From Lachnospiraceae bacterium (lineage in GTDB: Bacteria > Bacillota > Clostridia > Lachnospirales > Lachnospiraceae), in contig JAAUZV010000011.1 of assembly GCA_014804425.1 (NCBI GenBank), forward strand, positions 29,250 through 64,892: DNA of 35,643 nt. Direction: 5' to 3'. A program made the translations under genes and the position numbers. The notes under the pieces are model-generated. The model saw only the letters and a list, made by a program, of their open reading frames with translations, did not search any database and had not been told where the DNA came from. This document shows, piece after piece, positions 14,459 to 23,855 of the stretch; the first letter of the stretch is position 1, and each line of letters opens with the position of its first letter.

Positions 14459-14541
14459 CGTCCGCGACCGTACTTCTTTTTACCATTTTATCCGCAGCAG
14501 GCGGCAGACATGCAGAGAATGCAGGTCTCGTTACCGATGCG

Positions 14542-17500
14542 TTACTCAATATAATAGAGTCTTCGTTCTTCCGGCGTCAGCGCGTCAGCATCGCCGAGCA
14601 CATCCCGCGCCTCCTGCATCAGCTGCGCAAGATCATAGAGCGGATAGGCATACAGCGTCGTTCCCGATATCGTGTAAACCTTGCCCAGCTCCGCACAAAC
14701 TGCTCTGCAGCGCGGAATCCGGTATACCACATTGTAATCCGCATCTAAAATATAAGAATCGGCCGAGCTGTTCGTCTCCCCGCTAAGAAGCGTACGCCCT
14801 CCGCCCAATGCTATCCAATCCGAAACGCCGTCCATATCCCGATAGGATTGTAACAGCGTACAGCTGTCGGCATCATAGATCTCCAAACGGTTATCCACAT
14901 AGCAGATATAAAAGGACATCCCGTCCGGCGAAAATCCGATTCTCTTAATAAACGCAAGCTGCGCATCCATCTGCATGAGCGGCTCCTTCTCTCCGAAACG
15001 ATAACGTATCAGCTGCATCGTTTCATTGTCCGCCGCAAGATATGTCTCCCCTTTTTCATCTGCCGTCATCAGTTTACAGGATGTGGAAAGCTCCCACGTC
15101 TCGCCGCTCGTCAGGTCAACACAAATGTCTCCCTGATAGTTATCATAGCCGACAGCAAAACATCCGTCTCCCGAGATCAACATCTTATCCGGGCTGAAAT
15201 CCGGCGAAATCTCACTGATCTGACAGGACGGCAGCTCCATTTTATAAAAATTCCCGCCATAAGCGGTACAGTACAGCGTTTCTCCCGCAAGCGTCCAGCG
15301 ATACAATGCCTGCTCCCACGCCCCTGTCGGCTCTCCCGTCGCTCCGTCACATACCCGGACCCCTGTCTTTGTGATGACCACAAAATAGTCATCTAATGCA
15401 TACAGCCCACGGATACTCTCATCCTTCGCTTCTGCGTCATATTGATACAGCACTTCGTCCGTCAGCATATCGTAGACAAGGTACCCTTCATAATCATAAA
15501 TATATAATCTTCTGCTTCCGTCCGTCGTCGATTGGTAATACACCTGCCCCGTGTCCGCAGTCTCCCGTGCATTCGCGCCGACTGCCAGACGATACAGATA
15601 AATGCGGTTCGAAGCCCTCGGCTGCCGGATCACCGTATCTTTGGCACTTGTAATATCAAGCATCCGCTCGTTTGCAGATTCTAAATAAATACGGGACACC
15701 GTTCCCGCATCCGTCATCACGTCAAACTGCATCGTTCCGTCCGCAAGCGTTACGGCGATCAGCCTGCTCTCGGGATTTACCGAGTAGCGCATCACCTCTG
15801 ACGGGTAATGCAGCTCCTGCACGGGACTTCCGTCCGCAAGCGTTACCATACAGATCTCCGAACCGCTTTTATAGACGACCGCATCCCCGAACAGTTTGAT
15901 CGGTCCCCCCTTGCTCTCCCTGTCATTGATCTCCCAGCGGACGCGCCCGTCCGCTTCAAAGCAGGTCAGGGACTGCCTGACCTCTAACGTTGCTTCACCG
16001 GCCGTCATACTCCCAATCCCTATGATATAGCAGATGCCGTCCGACGTACAGGTGATCGACGATATATACCGGTGCGGAACCTCATATTCCGCCAATACGG
16101 CACCCGTCCGCGCATCAATGGAAATAACCCGTGTCTCGTCCCGCTGACGCGCGCTCTCATAAGAGTCATTCTGTGCATCGTCCCCAGACGCGCCCTCAAA
16201 CAAAACACGGGAGCCGTCTTCTGAAAACGTCATATCCCATCCGATCGTCTCCGTCTGCTGCCCGTCTTCATAAAGCGCGACCAATGTACCGTCCGCAGCA
16301 TCATAAATCCCCACCTCATTCCGGTTCTGCGCAATGGCAAACAAGCTGCGATCCGGCGATACTGCCATCGCAATGATATATAGATCCGGAATCGTATATT
16401 GCCTGCTCAGATCGCTGCTGTCTGCACATACGACACAGTCCTCTCCGATATATAACACTCTCTCGTCGTCTAAAAAAACAGGCGTCATATCAAAATCCGT
16501 ATTGACGGCGGCATCCTGTCCTTTGGCAAGAAGTGTGCCTTCCCTGATGTCCCAGCAGTAAAGCTGTCCCATGCTGTCCACAGAGGCCAAACGCGTACCC
16601 GACGGTGAGACTGCCATGACCACCGTCTGCGCGTCATGCTCAAAAAGCGCATACGGACGATGTTCACTGCCATTTGCATACACCTGAAGGATCTCGGCAA
16701 GCGCCGCCTCAGACTGAGAAACGATCGGTCTGTCCGGATGATCAAGATCCTCCGGAATCCCTTCAAGCGCCACCAAAAGCGCGCGCCGCCTATCTCCGCT
16801 CTCATATAATTGAAGCGCCGTCTGGCTTAACGAACGGCTTTGGAACGCAAATAAGGACTGCGCCTGCGCCTGAATTTCCTCAGACTGCGTCTTGATCTCC
16901 TCAGACTGTGCCAGAATCTCCTCGGACTGCGCCATGATCTCCTGCGACTGCGCGGCAATGTGATCGGACTGCCGCTTGATCCGAAATGCCTGGTAGGCGC
17001 TGAACGTACCGAATAAAAAGAGCGCGCCTGCAGCCACAGCCGCCGATACGAGCATGCGTTTCAGCCTTCTCATTTTATGCCGCTGACGCAGATCGTCGTA
17101 GGAACAGCCAAGCATCGGCGCAGCAAGGCGCAGCATCTCCTGTCTGATTTTCTTACTTACCTCCGCTTTTGAGGCGCCGCGCACATCCGCCGCCAACGGC
17201 TCGACCGGGATTTCCTGCACCGTGACCGAGCCGTCTTCCCCCACAACTTCCTTTTTGATCATGCAAAGCGGCTCGGGAAACGCCTCATCAGGCTCCCCCT
17301 CGATCAGCACGGCAAACACATGATCCATCCCGCGAAGTGCAATAAACGTTTCGATCTCCCGTCTGCACCACTGGGATTCCAAAATCCGCGGCGAACAGAT
17401 GACGATCAGGTTTTCCGAGGCAGAAAGCGCCTCCATGATCGGCTCGGACAGATTGCCCGCAAGCGGAAGTTCATCCCTGTCCCGGAATATCCGGCGGATG

Positions 17501-17670
17501 CTCTTTTTGCCCAGCTCCTTTGTCTCCTTATCGGCAAGCCGCGGCACCTTGAAGCTCTCCAGTCTGCGCTGTAACGTCTGCGCCACATACTGGTCGAGCG
17601 GCGCGTGACGGTAGCTGATAAACGCGTCGTAGCGAAACGCTCCGTTTTCCTGTCGTATGTTCTTCTCCAT
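14542..17670 (-). CDS. TIR domain / transmembrane / coiled coil / WD40-like propeller protein
   Basis: This encodes 1042 residues. The TIR domain covers about residues 14-160: YDAFISYRH (14-22), a box-2-like FRDRDELPLAG (62-72), and SQWCRREIETF with E105 at the position of the catalytic glutamate of TIR NADases. A basic stretch (RQRHKMRRLKRM) then leads into one hydrophobic segment at about 207-228. Next comes a heptad array at 234-272 (repeats of QSEEI-x-A), and from about 340 to the end a beta-propeller with WD40-like blades (VMAVSPSGTRLASVDSMGQL, YCWD). The basic residues suggest the TIR side is inside and the propeller outside. Its ATG directly follows the stop of the DHH gene, so they form one unit. 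Enzymatic activity is not shown. Confidence 0.85.
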   Translation of the reverse strand: MEKNIRQENGAFRYDAFISYRHAPLDQYVAQTLQRRLESFKVPRLADKETKELGKKSIRRIFRDRDELPLAGNLSEPIMEALSASENLIVICSPRILESQWCRREIETFIALRGMDHVFAVLIEGEPDEAFPEPLCMIKKEVVGEDGSVTVQEIPVEPLAADVRGASKAEVSKKIRQEMLRLAAPMLGCSYDDLRQRHKMRRLKRMLVSAAVAAGALFLFGTFSAYQAFRIKRQSDHIAAQSQEIMAQSEEILAQSEEIKTQSEEIQAQAQSLFAFQSRSLSQTALQLYESGDRRRALLVALEGIPEDLDHPDRPIVSQSEAALAEILQVYANGSEHRPYALFEHDAQTVVMAVSPSGTRLASVDSMGQLYCWDIREGTLLAKGQDAAVNTDFDMTPVFLDDERVLYIGEDCVVCADSSDLSRQYTIPDLYIIAMAVSPDRSLFAIAQNRNEVGIYDAADGTLVALYEDGQQTETIGWDMTFSEDGSRVLFEGASGDDAQNDSYESARQRDETRVISIDARTGAVLAEYEVPHRYISSITCTSDGICYIIGIGSMTAGEATLEVRQSLTCFEADGRVRWEINDRESKGGPIKLFGDAVVYKSGSEICMVTLADGSPVQELHYPSEVMRYSVNPESRLIAVTLADGTMQFDVMTDAGTVSRIYLESANERMLDITSAKDTVIRQPRASNRIYLYRLAVGANARETADTGQVYYQSTTDGSRRLYIYDYEGYLVYDMLTDEVLYQYDAEAKDESIRGLYALDDYFVVITKTGVRVCDGATGEPTGAWEQALYRWTLAGETLYCTAYGGNFYKMELPSCQISEISPDFSPDKMLISGDGCFAVGYDNYQGDICVDLTSGETWELSTSCKLMTADEKGETYLAADNETMQLIRYRFGEKEPLMQMDAQLAFIKRIGFSPDGMSFYICYVDNRLEIYDADSCTLLQSYRDMDGVSDWIALGGGRTLLSGETNSSADSYILDADYNVVYRIPRCRAVCAELGKVYTISGTTLYAYPLYDLAQLMQEARDVLGDADALTPEERRLYYIE

Positions 17671-19179
17671 CTATACATCCTCGTAAGTCTGCTCAAATAT
17701 GTGCTGTTCAATGATGTAAATATCATGCGTATCGTCCGCTCTGGCGGCGATCATGTCGCCGGGTACGCCTGACATATAGTTGACCGTATCCCAAGCGGTA
17801 AATATTTTCATCTGACGGTCTATTTTTTTTGCATAGACGATCGTTTCCCCCGTCGGCACACAGCTTTTTACAAAGCCGGATACGTTTCGGACGCTCCCGT
17901 CCACACGGTTATGTACGCTCGGAATATACTCCGTCCGCACCGTGTACGGCTCGTCTGTTCTTAAGTAGGTTTTCGCAAATTTCTCGGCACGGATCGGATA
18001 AACCTCGCCCTGAATCCCGACCATTAAATAAATATCATCTGTTACGTTAATCTCCAGATCACCCTCCAACGTGCGCACCAAAAGCGGCGTGCCGACCGGA
18101 TAAACCCCACTAAGCTCCACAAACCCAAGCGGCAGCTTTTTCTTGCGATAACGTTTCATATCGGATAGGTCGATCTCATACTCTTTCGCATAAATAACCT
18201 CGTAGCTTTTCAGATACGCCGCCATCCGCCGCTCAAAATACGCCTCTAACCGGTCGTCCGGGTACTGCTTTTCAAATAGATCCGCGCGGATAAAGCCGCC
18301 CGCTTTTTCCGCATGACCGCCGCCCGAACCGATCCCCTCCGTGAAAAATGCAGCCAGATCGCTCGCCTTGATCTCTTTTTCGCAGCTTCGGAACGACAGC
18401 TTATAGCCGTCAGAAAGCGTGCTGTAGATCACACAGGTATTGACAACGTCTGTCTGGAGCACAAAATCGCTCACGATGCCGAGAATGTTTAAGTCGCACG
18501 GCTTTACTTTCACGATCGCGAAATGGAGCTCCTCAAGGATGCGGTGATGGAGCAGCGCGTCGCCCGCGATCTCAAGCTCCCTGCTGGACAGGTTTGTATT
18601 TTTTAGCTGTGAAAAAATGCCCCTGTCGTAATGCAGCGCATCCCGCATATCCTTGTCCATCGGATGATAGATATCGCCAAGCTGTCCCGTATCCATATAT
18701 AACCCGTAATAAAGCGCCGTCGCAAGCTCCAGATCCGCGTTAACGTCATACCCGGCTTCGGACAATAACTGCCACACAACGGTCGCACAGCTTCCGTAGC
18801 TGCTTTTGATCTCGCAAAGCGCATCGGAAACCTCGGAGAGCGCCGCTCTGTCATCCCGCTCATGGTGATCAATGACCGCCACCGTCCCGGCCTCAAAGCG
18901 CGTCGCATTGCCGCCGCCGTACTGACAGTCCGCCATGATCAAGAGCTCCGGCGCCGCAAGTTCCTTTACATACTCCGCCGGGATCTGCAGCTTTGAGAGC
19001 ATCAGCACCAAATTGCTTTTTCCGGCCTCGCTCCGTCCGCTGTATACAAAGCGCACCTGTTTTCCTTTTTCCGTAAAATACCGATAAAGACCAAATCCCG
19101 ATGCAATGGCATCCGCATCGGGATTATCGTGACATTGGATCACAATCTGTTCAAATCGTTCTAAGTCCTGTAAACGCAC
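17671..19179 (-). CDS. DHH/DHHA1 phosphoesterase with C-terminal extension
   Basis: DHH proteins are manganese-dependent phosphoesterases that act on short RNA, pAp or cyclic dinucleotides. The motifs are complete: H17-x-N-P-D21-x-D23 (CHDNPDADAIAS), the D84 region (LLIMADC), DHH at 104-106, D163 in GLYMDTG and the DHHA1 glycine motif at 285-295 (GSGGGHAEKAG). These cover a NrnA-like core of about 320 residues. The remaining 180 residues (from about MKRYRKKKLPLGFVELSGVY) are an uncharacterised beta-rich extension. The start is a GTG with GGGGGG upstream. The gene abuts the TIR gene, which may hint at joint nucleotide signalling. Confidence 0.9.
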   Translation of the reverse strand: MRLQDLERFEQIVIQCHDNPDADAIASGFGLYRYFTEKGKQVRFVYSGRSEAGKSNLVLMLSKLQIPAEYVKELAAPELLIMADCQYGGGNATRFEAGTVAVIDHHERDDRAALSEVSDALCEIKSSYGSCATVVWQLLSEAGYDVNADLELATALYYGLYMDTGQLGDIYHPMDKDMRDALHYDRGIFSQLKNTNLSSRELEIAGDALLHHRILEELHFAIVKVKPCDLNILGIVSDFVLQTDVVNTCVIYSTLSDGYKLSFRSCEKEIKASDLAAFFTEGIGSGGGHAEKAGGFIRADLFEKQYPDDRLEAYFERRMAAYLKSYEVIYAKEYEIDLSDMKRYRKKKLPLGFVELSGVYPVGTPLLVRTLEGDLEINVTDDIYLMVGIQGEVYPIRAEKFAKTYLRTDEPYTVRTEYIPSVHNRVDGSVRNVSGFVKSCVPTGETIVYAKKIDRQMKIFTAWDTVNYMSGVPGDMIAARADDTHDIYIIEQHIFEQTYEDV

Positions 19180-19231
19180 TGTTTTCCCCCCTTATTGTAA
19201 AATATCCTCTTCAGCCATACAGATATATAAT

Positions 19232-19312
19232 TCAATGCTTTTTATTCTTATCCCCGCATCCGCATTTGCAGATATCCGCCTCAAAATCCACGGATTCTGT
19301 CGTTGCTGTCAT
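19232..19312 (-). CDS. Possible 26-residue cysteine-rich ORF between greA and the DHH gene
   Basis: An ATG at 19312 inside the end of the GreA-family gene opens another frame coding for MTATTESVDFEADI followed by CKCGCGDKNKKH. The two CxC pairs and basic tail could bind a metal, but the spacing of the ribosome binding site to the ATG is too short. It may be chance. The gap of about 100 bases to the DHH gene otherwise holds only AT-rich sequence and the DHH ribosome binding site. Confidence 0.2.
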   Translation of the reverse strand: MTATTESVDFEADICKCGCGDKNKKH

Positions 19313-19784
19313 CCTCCGTCTTCTCGATCTTTTGAATCTGCACATGATACGCATAATCGGCGCTGACCTGCACGCGCACGCGGTCTCCCTCCCGGTGCCC
19401 GATCAAGGCCGCGCCAAGCGGAGATTCTTTGCTGATGAGCCCGTTCAGGGAATCCTCCCGCACCGTCGTCACAATGCGGTAGGTCTCCGTCTCATTTTCC
19501 TCCTCAAACAGAACCGTGACCGTGTTGTTTAAGCCGACTTCATCCGCCTTGGAATCGTCGGAGATCACAACGGCTGTACGCACCATCCGCTCCAGATAGC
19601 GGATACGGCTCTCATTTCGGTTCTTTTCTCTTTTTGCCGCATAATATTCAAAATTCTCGCTCAAATCTCCCTGCGCCCGCGCTTCTTTGACTGCCTCGAT
19701 CAGCTTCGGACGCAGAATAAGCTTGCGCTCCTCGATCTCCGCTTCGATCTTTGCAAGATCGGAAGCCGTTAATTCATCATTCAT
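19281..19784 (-). CDS. GreA/GreB family transcript cleavage factor
   Basis: Gre factors insert a coiled coil into the secondary channel of RNA polymerase and rescue backtracked complexes by transcript cleavage. The ATG at 19784 gives 167 residues, close to the usual 158. The coiled-coil tip with the catalytic acidic residues is present: ARAQGDLSENFEYYAAKR (D40 and E43). The C-terminal domain has the family segments LISKESPLGAALIGHREGD and VSADYAYHVQIQKIE. A longer frame exists upstream but overlaps the preceding gene. The start overlaps the stop of the 86-residue gene (ATGA), a sign of coupled translation. Confidence 0.9.
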   Translation of the reverse strand: MNDELTASDLAKIEAEIEERKLILRPKLIEAVKEARAQGDLSENFEYYAAKREKNRNESRIRYLERMVRTAVVISDDSKADEVGLNNTVTVLFEEENETETYRIVTTVREDSLNGLISKESPLGAALIGHREGDRVRVQVSADYAYHVQIQKIEKTEDDSNDRIRGF

Positions 19785-20041
19785 TGTCCTTCTCCTCCCG
19801 CCATATCCGTGTACATATCCAGCATGCCGACCGTCTCGTTTGCCGGTCTGCCGTACATGTGGCAGCATTTATGGGATACCTGCTTTTCTTCCTCCGCCGC
19901 CTCGTCCATCGTCACGCTCATGCGGACGACGCCCTGCTTTGATTCCGTATCCAGATGCCGCATGATCTCCTCGATCATGCGCTCGTTAAGTCCTCCTGCC
20001 TGCTCCATATCCGTAACCGCACTCCTCTCTGCAAACACCAT
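19781..20041 (-). CDS. Small conserved-looking protein of unknown function
   Basis: This encodes 86 residues, overlapping the greA-type start by 4 bases. It reads as a real protein with a helical N-terminus (LNERMIEEIMRHLDTESKQG) and a C-terminal half with HKCCHMYGRPANETVGMLDM. The two cysteines and two histidines close together could bind a metal. I recall similar proteins in Lachnospiraceae, but no function. The start is uncertain: the first ATG has its purine-rich element almost touching it, and a second ATG 11 codons later is also possible. Confidence 0.6.
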   Translation of the reverse strand: MVFAERSAVTDMEQAGGLNERMIEEIMRHLDTESKQGVVRMSVTMDEAAEEEKQVSHKCCHMYGRPANETVGMLDMYTDMAGGEGQ

Positions 20042-20115
20042 GCCCTCTGTCTATTGCAAAACGCCGTTTACACATTCACAGTCTGTTATCCCGCGTTTCG
20101 CATTGCCTGACACTC

Positions 20116-22104
20116 CTACGCCGTCACTGCATTGCCTGTATATAGCTGATAATACTTACCCTGCTGCTCAATCAGCTGATCGTGCGTGCCGCGCTCGATG
20201 ATGCGTCCCTGTTCCAGTACCATGATACAATCGCTGTTCCGAACCGTTGAGAGACGGTGCGCGATCACGAACGTGGTTCTGCCGTTCATCAACGCGTCCA
20301 TGCCCTGCTGCACGAGTTTTTCCGTACGCGTATCAATGGAGCTTGTCGCCTCATCCAAAATAAGAACCGGCGGATCGGCAATCGCCGCGCGGGCGATCGC
20401 CAAAAGCTGGCGCTGTCCCTGACTTAAGTTCGCCCCGTCGCCGTGCAGCATCGTCTCATAGCCGTCCGGCAGCCGACGGATAAAGCCGTCCGCATTCGCA
20501 AGCTTTGCCGCGCGGATAACCTCCTCCTCCGTCGCATCCAGCTTTCCATAACGGATGTTTTCCATAACCGTCCCCGTAAACAGATGCGTATCCTGCAATA
20601 CGATCCCGAGGGAACGGCGCAAATCCGCCTTTTTGATCTTGTTCACATTGATGCCGTCATATCGGATCTTTCCGTCCTGAATATCATAAAAACGATTGAT
20701 CAGATTCGTGATCGTGGTTTTTCCTGCTCCTGTTGCACCGACAAACGCGATCTTCTGTCCGGGCTTTGCATACAGCTCGATATCATGCAGGATGATCTTG
20801 TCGTCACGGTAGCCGAAGTCAACCTGATCAAATACCACGTCTCCCTGCAGCTTCACATAAGTCGTCGTCCCCAAATCCTTATGGTAATGCTTCCATGCCC
20901 AAATGCCGGTCCGCTCCTCACACTCATGCAGCGTGCCGTCCGCGTCCTCTTTTGCATTGACCAGCTCCACATAACCGTTGTCCACTTCCGGCTCCTCGTC
21001 CATCAGCTTAAAGAATCGGTCTGCGCCCGCAAGCGCCATGATGATCGAGTTAAACTGCTGGGAAACCTGATTGATCGGCATACTGAACGACTTGTTCAGA
21101 CTCAGGAAGCTGGCAAGCCCGCCGAGCGTTAAGCCCGACACGCCGGTGATCGCGAGAACGCCCCCCGAAATCGCACAGACGACATAGCTGAGATTGCCAA
21201 GCTGCGCGTTGATCGGTCCGATAATGTTCGCAAAACGGTTCGCCTGATAGGCGCTTTCAAATAAATGATCGTTTAATTCATTAAACTTTGCCATGCTCTC
21301 CTCCTCATGGCAAAATACCTTGACAACCTTTTGTCCGCTCATCATTTCCTCAATGCAGGCGTTGACCTTTCCTAAATCACGCTGCTGGGAAAGGAAGAAA
21401 CGTCCGCTTAAGCCCATAACCTTTTTGGTGGCAAAGATCATGACAAAGACCATCACAAAAGTGATCAGCGTCAAAGGCACATCCAAGACAAACATATAGA
21501 AGACTACGCCGATAATGGTGATCAGACTGTTGATTATCTGCGGAATACTCTGACTGATCATCTGGCGCAGCGTCTCGATGTCGTTTGTATAGAGCGACAT
21601 AATATCACCGTGCGCATGGGTATCAAAATACTTGATCGGCAGACTTTCCATTTTGACAAACAGATCGTCGCGCAGATTCCGCATGGAGCCCTGCGTAATG
21701 CGGATCATGATCCTCGACTGCACAAATGAGGCGATCACGCCCAGCGCATAAAAGCCTCCCACCCGCGCAATGGCGTGCGCAAGCGGTGTAAAATCAGGAT
21801 CCGCCCCGCCAAGAAGCGGCTTGATATATTGATCGATCAGGGTTTTCATGAACATCGTTCCCTGCAGGGACGAATATACCGTGGCAAAAATGCAGAGTAC
21901 GACAATTGCATAATGAACCCCGTAATCCCTCAATACATATTTCATGACACGCATAAATGTCTTTCCCGGATGATCGATCTTCGGACGGGGTCCCATCGGT
22001 CCCCGTCTGCCCGGTCCCTTCGGCATTCCGGCGGGCGCCCCCTTCGACATCCCCGCACCCGATTCCTCCGCAGGCTGCATCTGCTCTCTTCTATCTTCCG
22101 CCAT
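20116..22104 (-). CDS. ABC exporter half-transporter, canonical ATPase site
   Basis: This 662-residue protein combines a six-helix exporter transmembrane domain (about residues 60-370) and a nucleotide-binding domain. Walker A GATGAGKT is at 456-463, the signature reads LSQGQ at 560-564 (changed from LSGGQ) and Walker B LILDEATSS has catalytic E585. The first 45 residues are rich in P, G and M and carry no recognisable motif. A segment of about 35 residues (384-416, with ECEERTGIWAWKHYH) is inserted between the domains. It forms a heterodimer with the 582-residue partner, probably exporting drugs or lipids. The ATG lies 3 bases after the partner's stop; its GGAGAC is inside that gene. Confidence 0.92.
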   Translation of the reverse strand: MAEDRREQMQPAEESGAGMSKGAPAGMPKGPGRRGPMGPRPKIDHPGKTFMRVMKYVLRDYGVHYAIVVLCIFATVYSSLQGTMFMKTLIDQYIKPLLGGADPDFTPLAHAIARVGGFYALGVIASFVQSRIMIRITQGSMRNLRDDLFVKMESLPIKYFDTHAHGDIMSLYTNDIETLRQMISQSIPQIINSLITIIGVVFYMFVLDVPLTLITFVMVFVMIFATKKVMGLSGRFFLSQQRDLGKVNACIEEMMSGQKVVKVFCHEEESMAKFNELNDHLFESAYQANRFANIIGPINAQLGNLSYVVCAISGGVLAITGVSGLTLGGLASFLSLNKSFSMPINQVSQQFNSIIMALAGADRFFKLMDEEPEVDNGYVELVNAKEDADGTLHECEERTGIWAWKHYHKDLGTTTYVKLQGDVVFDQVDFGYRDDKIILHDIELYAKPGQKIAFVGATGAGKTTITNLINRFYDIQDGKIRYDGINVNKIKKADLRRSLGIVLQDTHLFTGTVMENIRYGKLDATEEEVIRAAKLANADGFIRRLPDGYETMLHGDGANLSQGQRQLLAIARAAIADPPVLILDEATSSIDTRTEKLVQQGMDALMNGRTTFVIAHRLSTVRNSDCIMVLEQGRIIERGTHDQLIEQQGKYYQLYTGNAVTA

Positions 22105-22106
22105 GT

Positions 22107-23855
22107 CTAATTGTCTCCTTTCTCATCAAAATCGCCGCTGCCCGACGTCTGCGACTCATATACCTCGCGGTAAATCTCATTTCCTGCAAGCAGCTCCTCA
22201 TGCGTTCCGAAGCCCGCGATACGGCCTTCGTCCATCACAATGATGCGGTCCGCATGCTGCACGCTTGAGACACGCTGCGCGATGATCAGCTTCGTCGTAT
22301 TCGGAATCTCCTCCGCAAACGCCTTGCGGATCTTCGCATCCGTCGCCGTATCGACCGCGCTTGTCGAATCGTCAAGGATCAGGATCTTTGGCTTTTTCAG
22401 AAGCGCGCGCGCAATACACAGGCGCTGCTTCTGACCGCCCGACACATTCGTGCCTCCCTGCTCGATATAAGTTTCGTATTTCTCCGGCATCTGCTCGATA
22501 AACTCATCGGCGCAGGCAAGACGGCAGGCACGCCTGCATTCCTCCTCCGTCGCCTCCTTATCTCCCCAGCGCAGGTTTTCCAGTATCGTTCCCGAAAAAA
22601 GCACATTGTTCTGCAGCACGACCGACACCTGATTGCGCAGCGCCTCCATGTCATAGGCACGCACATCCATGCCCCCGACATAGAGCGCCCCCTCCGTCAC
22701 GTCGTAAAGCCGGCTGATCAGATTGACAAGACTGGATTTGGCGCTTCCCGTTCCGCCCATGATACCGATCGTCTCTCCCGCGCGGATGTCCAGATGTATG
22801 TCCTTTAACACCATGCTTTCCGCGTCCTTTTTATAGGCAAACGATACATGGTCGAAGCGGATGCTGCCGTCTTTTACCTCCATGATCGGATTCTCCGGAT
22901 TCTTTAAGTCGGACGTTTCATTCAAGACCTCGCTGATACGTCTTGCGCTCGCGACCGACATCGTGATCATGACAAACACCATGGACAGCATCATCAGACT
23001 CATCAATATGTTCATGCAGTAGGTCAGCATACTCATCAGCTCTCCCGTGGACAGAGAGCCAAGTACGATCATTTTTGCCCCGATCCAGCTGATCAGCAGG
23101 ATACAGCTATAGACAGTCAGGTTCATGACCGGTCCGTTCCACGCCACGATGCCCTCCGCCTTGGAGAAAATTTTATAGATATTGCCGCTCGCCCTGCGGA
23201 ATTTCGTATTCTCATATTCCTCGCGGACATAAGCCTTTACCACGCGGATTGCGGACACGTTTTCCTGTACGCTCTCGTTTAAGTCGTCATATTTCGGAAA
23301 CGCCTGCATAAAATGCTTATTCGCCATCGGTATCATGATGGAAAGCACGATGCTCAAGAGCACAACGGCAACCAGATAGACGCAAGCCAGCTTCGGACTG
23401 ATAAAAAAGGACATTGCCATCGCGCAGATCAGGCTCGCAGGCGCACGCATCGCCATACGCAGGATCATCTGATACGCGTTCTGGATATTCGTGACATCGG
23501 TCGTTAATCTCGTGATCAGTCCCGATGTACTGTACTTGTCGATATTGGCAAAGCTGAAGGTCTGGATATTCTCATACATCGCCCTTCTTAGATTGCGCGC
23601 AAAGCCCGTGGACGCGCGCGCGCCGTATTTTCCGCCGAGAATACCGAAGCTCAGGCTCAAAACGGCAGCCCCCACCATCAGGATTCCCATCTTATAGATA
23701 TGCGTCATATTTTGGGCTTCAACGCCTTTGTCAATAATGGACGCCATCATCAACGGAATGATGGTTTCCATGATGACCTCCAGGATCATAAATACCGGCG
23801 TCAATATGGAATCCTTCTTAAATTCTTTGATCTGTGCACCCAGTGTCCGTAACAT
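22107..23855 (-). CDS. ABC exporter half-transporter, degenerate ATPase site
   Basis: This 582-residue protein has six transmembrane helices (about 20-310) and a nucleotide-binding domain. Walker A GGTGSAKS is at 367-374 and the signature is the normal VSGGQ (471-475). In Walker B, LILDDSTSA has aspartate at 496 where the catalytic glutamate is expected, and the switch histidine is replaced (TTKLIIAQRVSSV has Q). With the partner's altered signature, one of the two ATP sites of the heterodimer is degenerate, as in other heterodimeric exporters. The start overlaps the end of the MarR gene by 38 bases; GGGAGG lies 8 bases upstream. Confidence 0.92.
   Translation of the reverse strand: MLRTLGAQIKEFKKDSILTPVFMILEVIMETIIPLMMASIIDKGVEAQNMTHIYKMGILMVGAAVLSLSFGILGGKYGARASTGFARNLRRAMYENIQTFSFANIDKYSTSGLITRLTTDVTNIQNAYQMILRMAMRAPASLICAMAMSFFISPKLACVYLVAVVLLSIVLSIMIPMANKHFMQAFPKYDDLNESVQENVSAIRVVKAYVREEYENTKFRRASGNIYKIFSKAEGIVAWNGPVMNLTVYSCILLISWIGAKMIVLGSLSTGELMSMLTYCMNILMSLMMLSMVFVMITMSVASARRISEVLNETSDLKNPENPIMEVKDGSIRFDHVSFAYKKDAESMVLKDIHLDIRAGETIGIMGGTGSAKSSLVNLISRLYDVTEGALYVGGMDVRAYDMEALRNQVSVVLQNNVLFSGTILENLRWGDKEATEEECRRACRLACADEFIEQMPEKYETYIEQGGTNVSGGQKQRLCIARALLKKPKILILDDSTSAVDTATDAKIRKAFAEEIPNTTKLIIAQRVSSVQHADRIIVMDEGRIAGFGTHEELLAGNEIYREVYESQTSGSGDFDEKGDN

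Noticed and set aside
20443..21132. Long plus-strand frame opposite the ABC exporter gene
   Set aside because: It is antisense to a clear ABC transporter gene and shows no protein-family features; GC-rich codon use explains the open frame.
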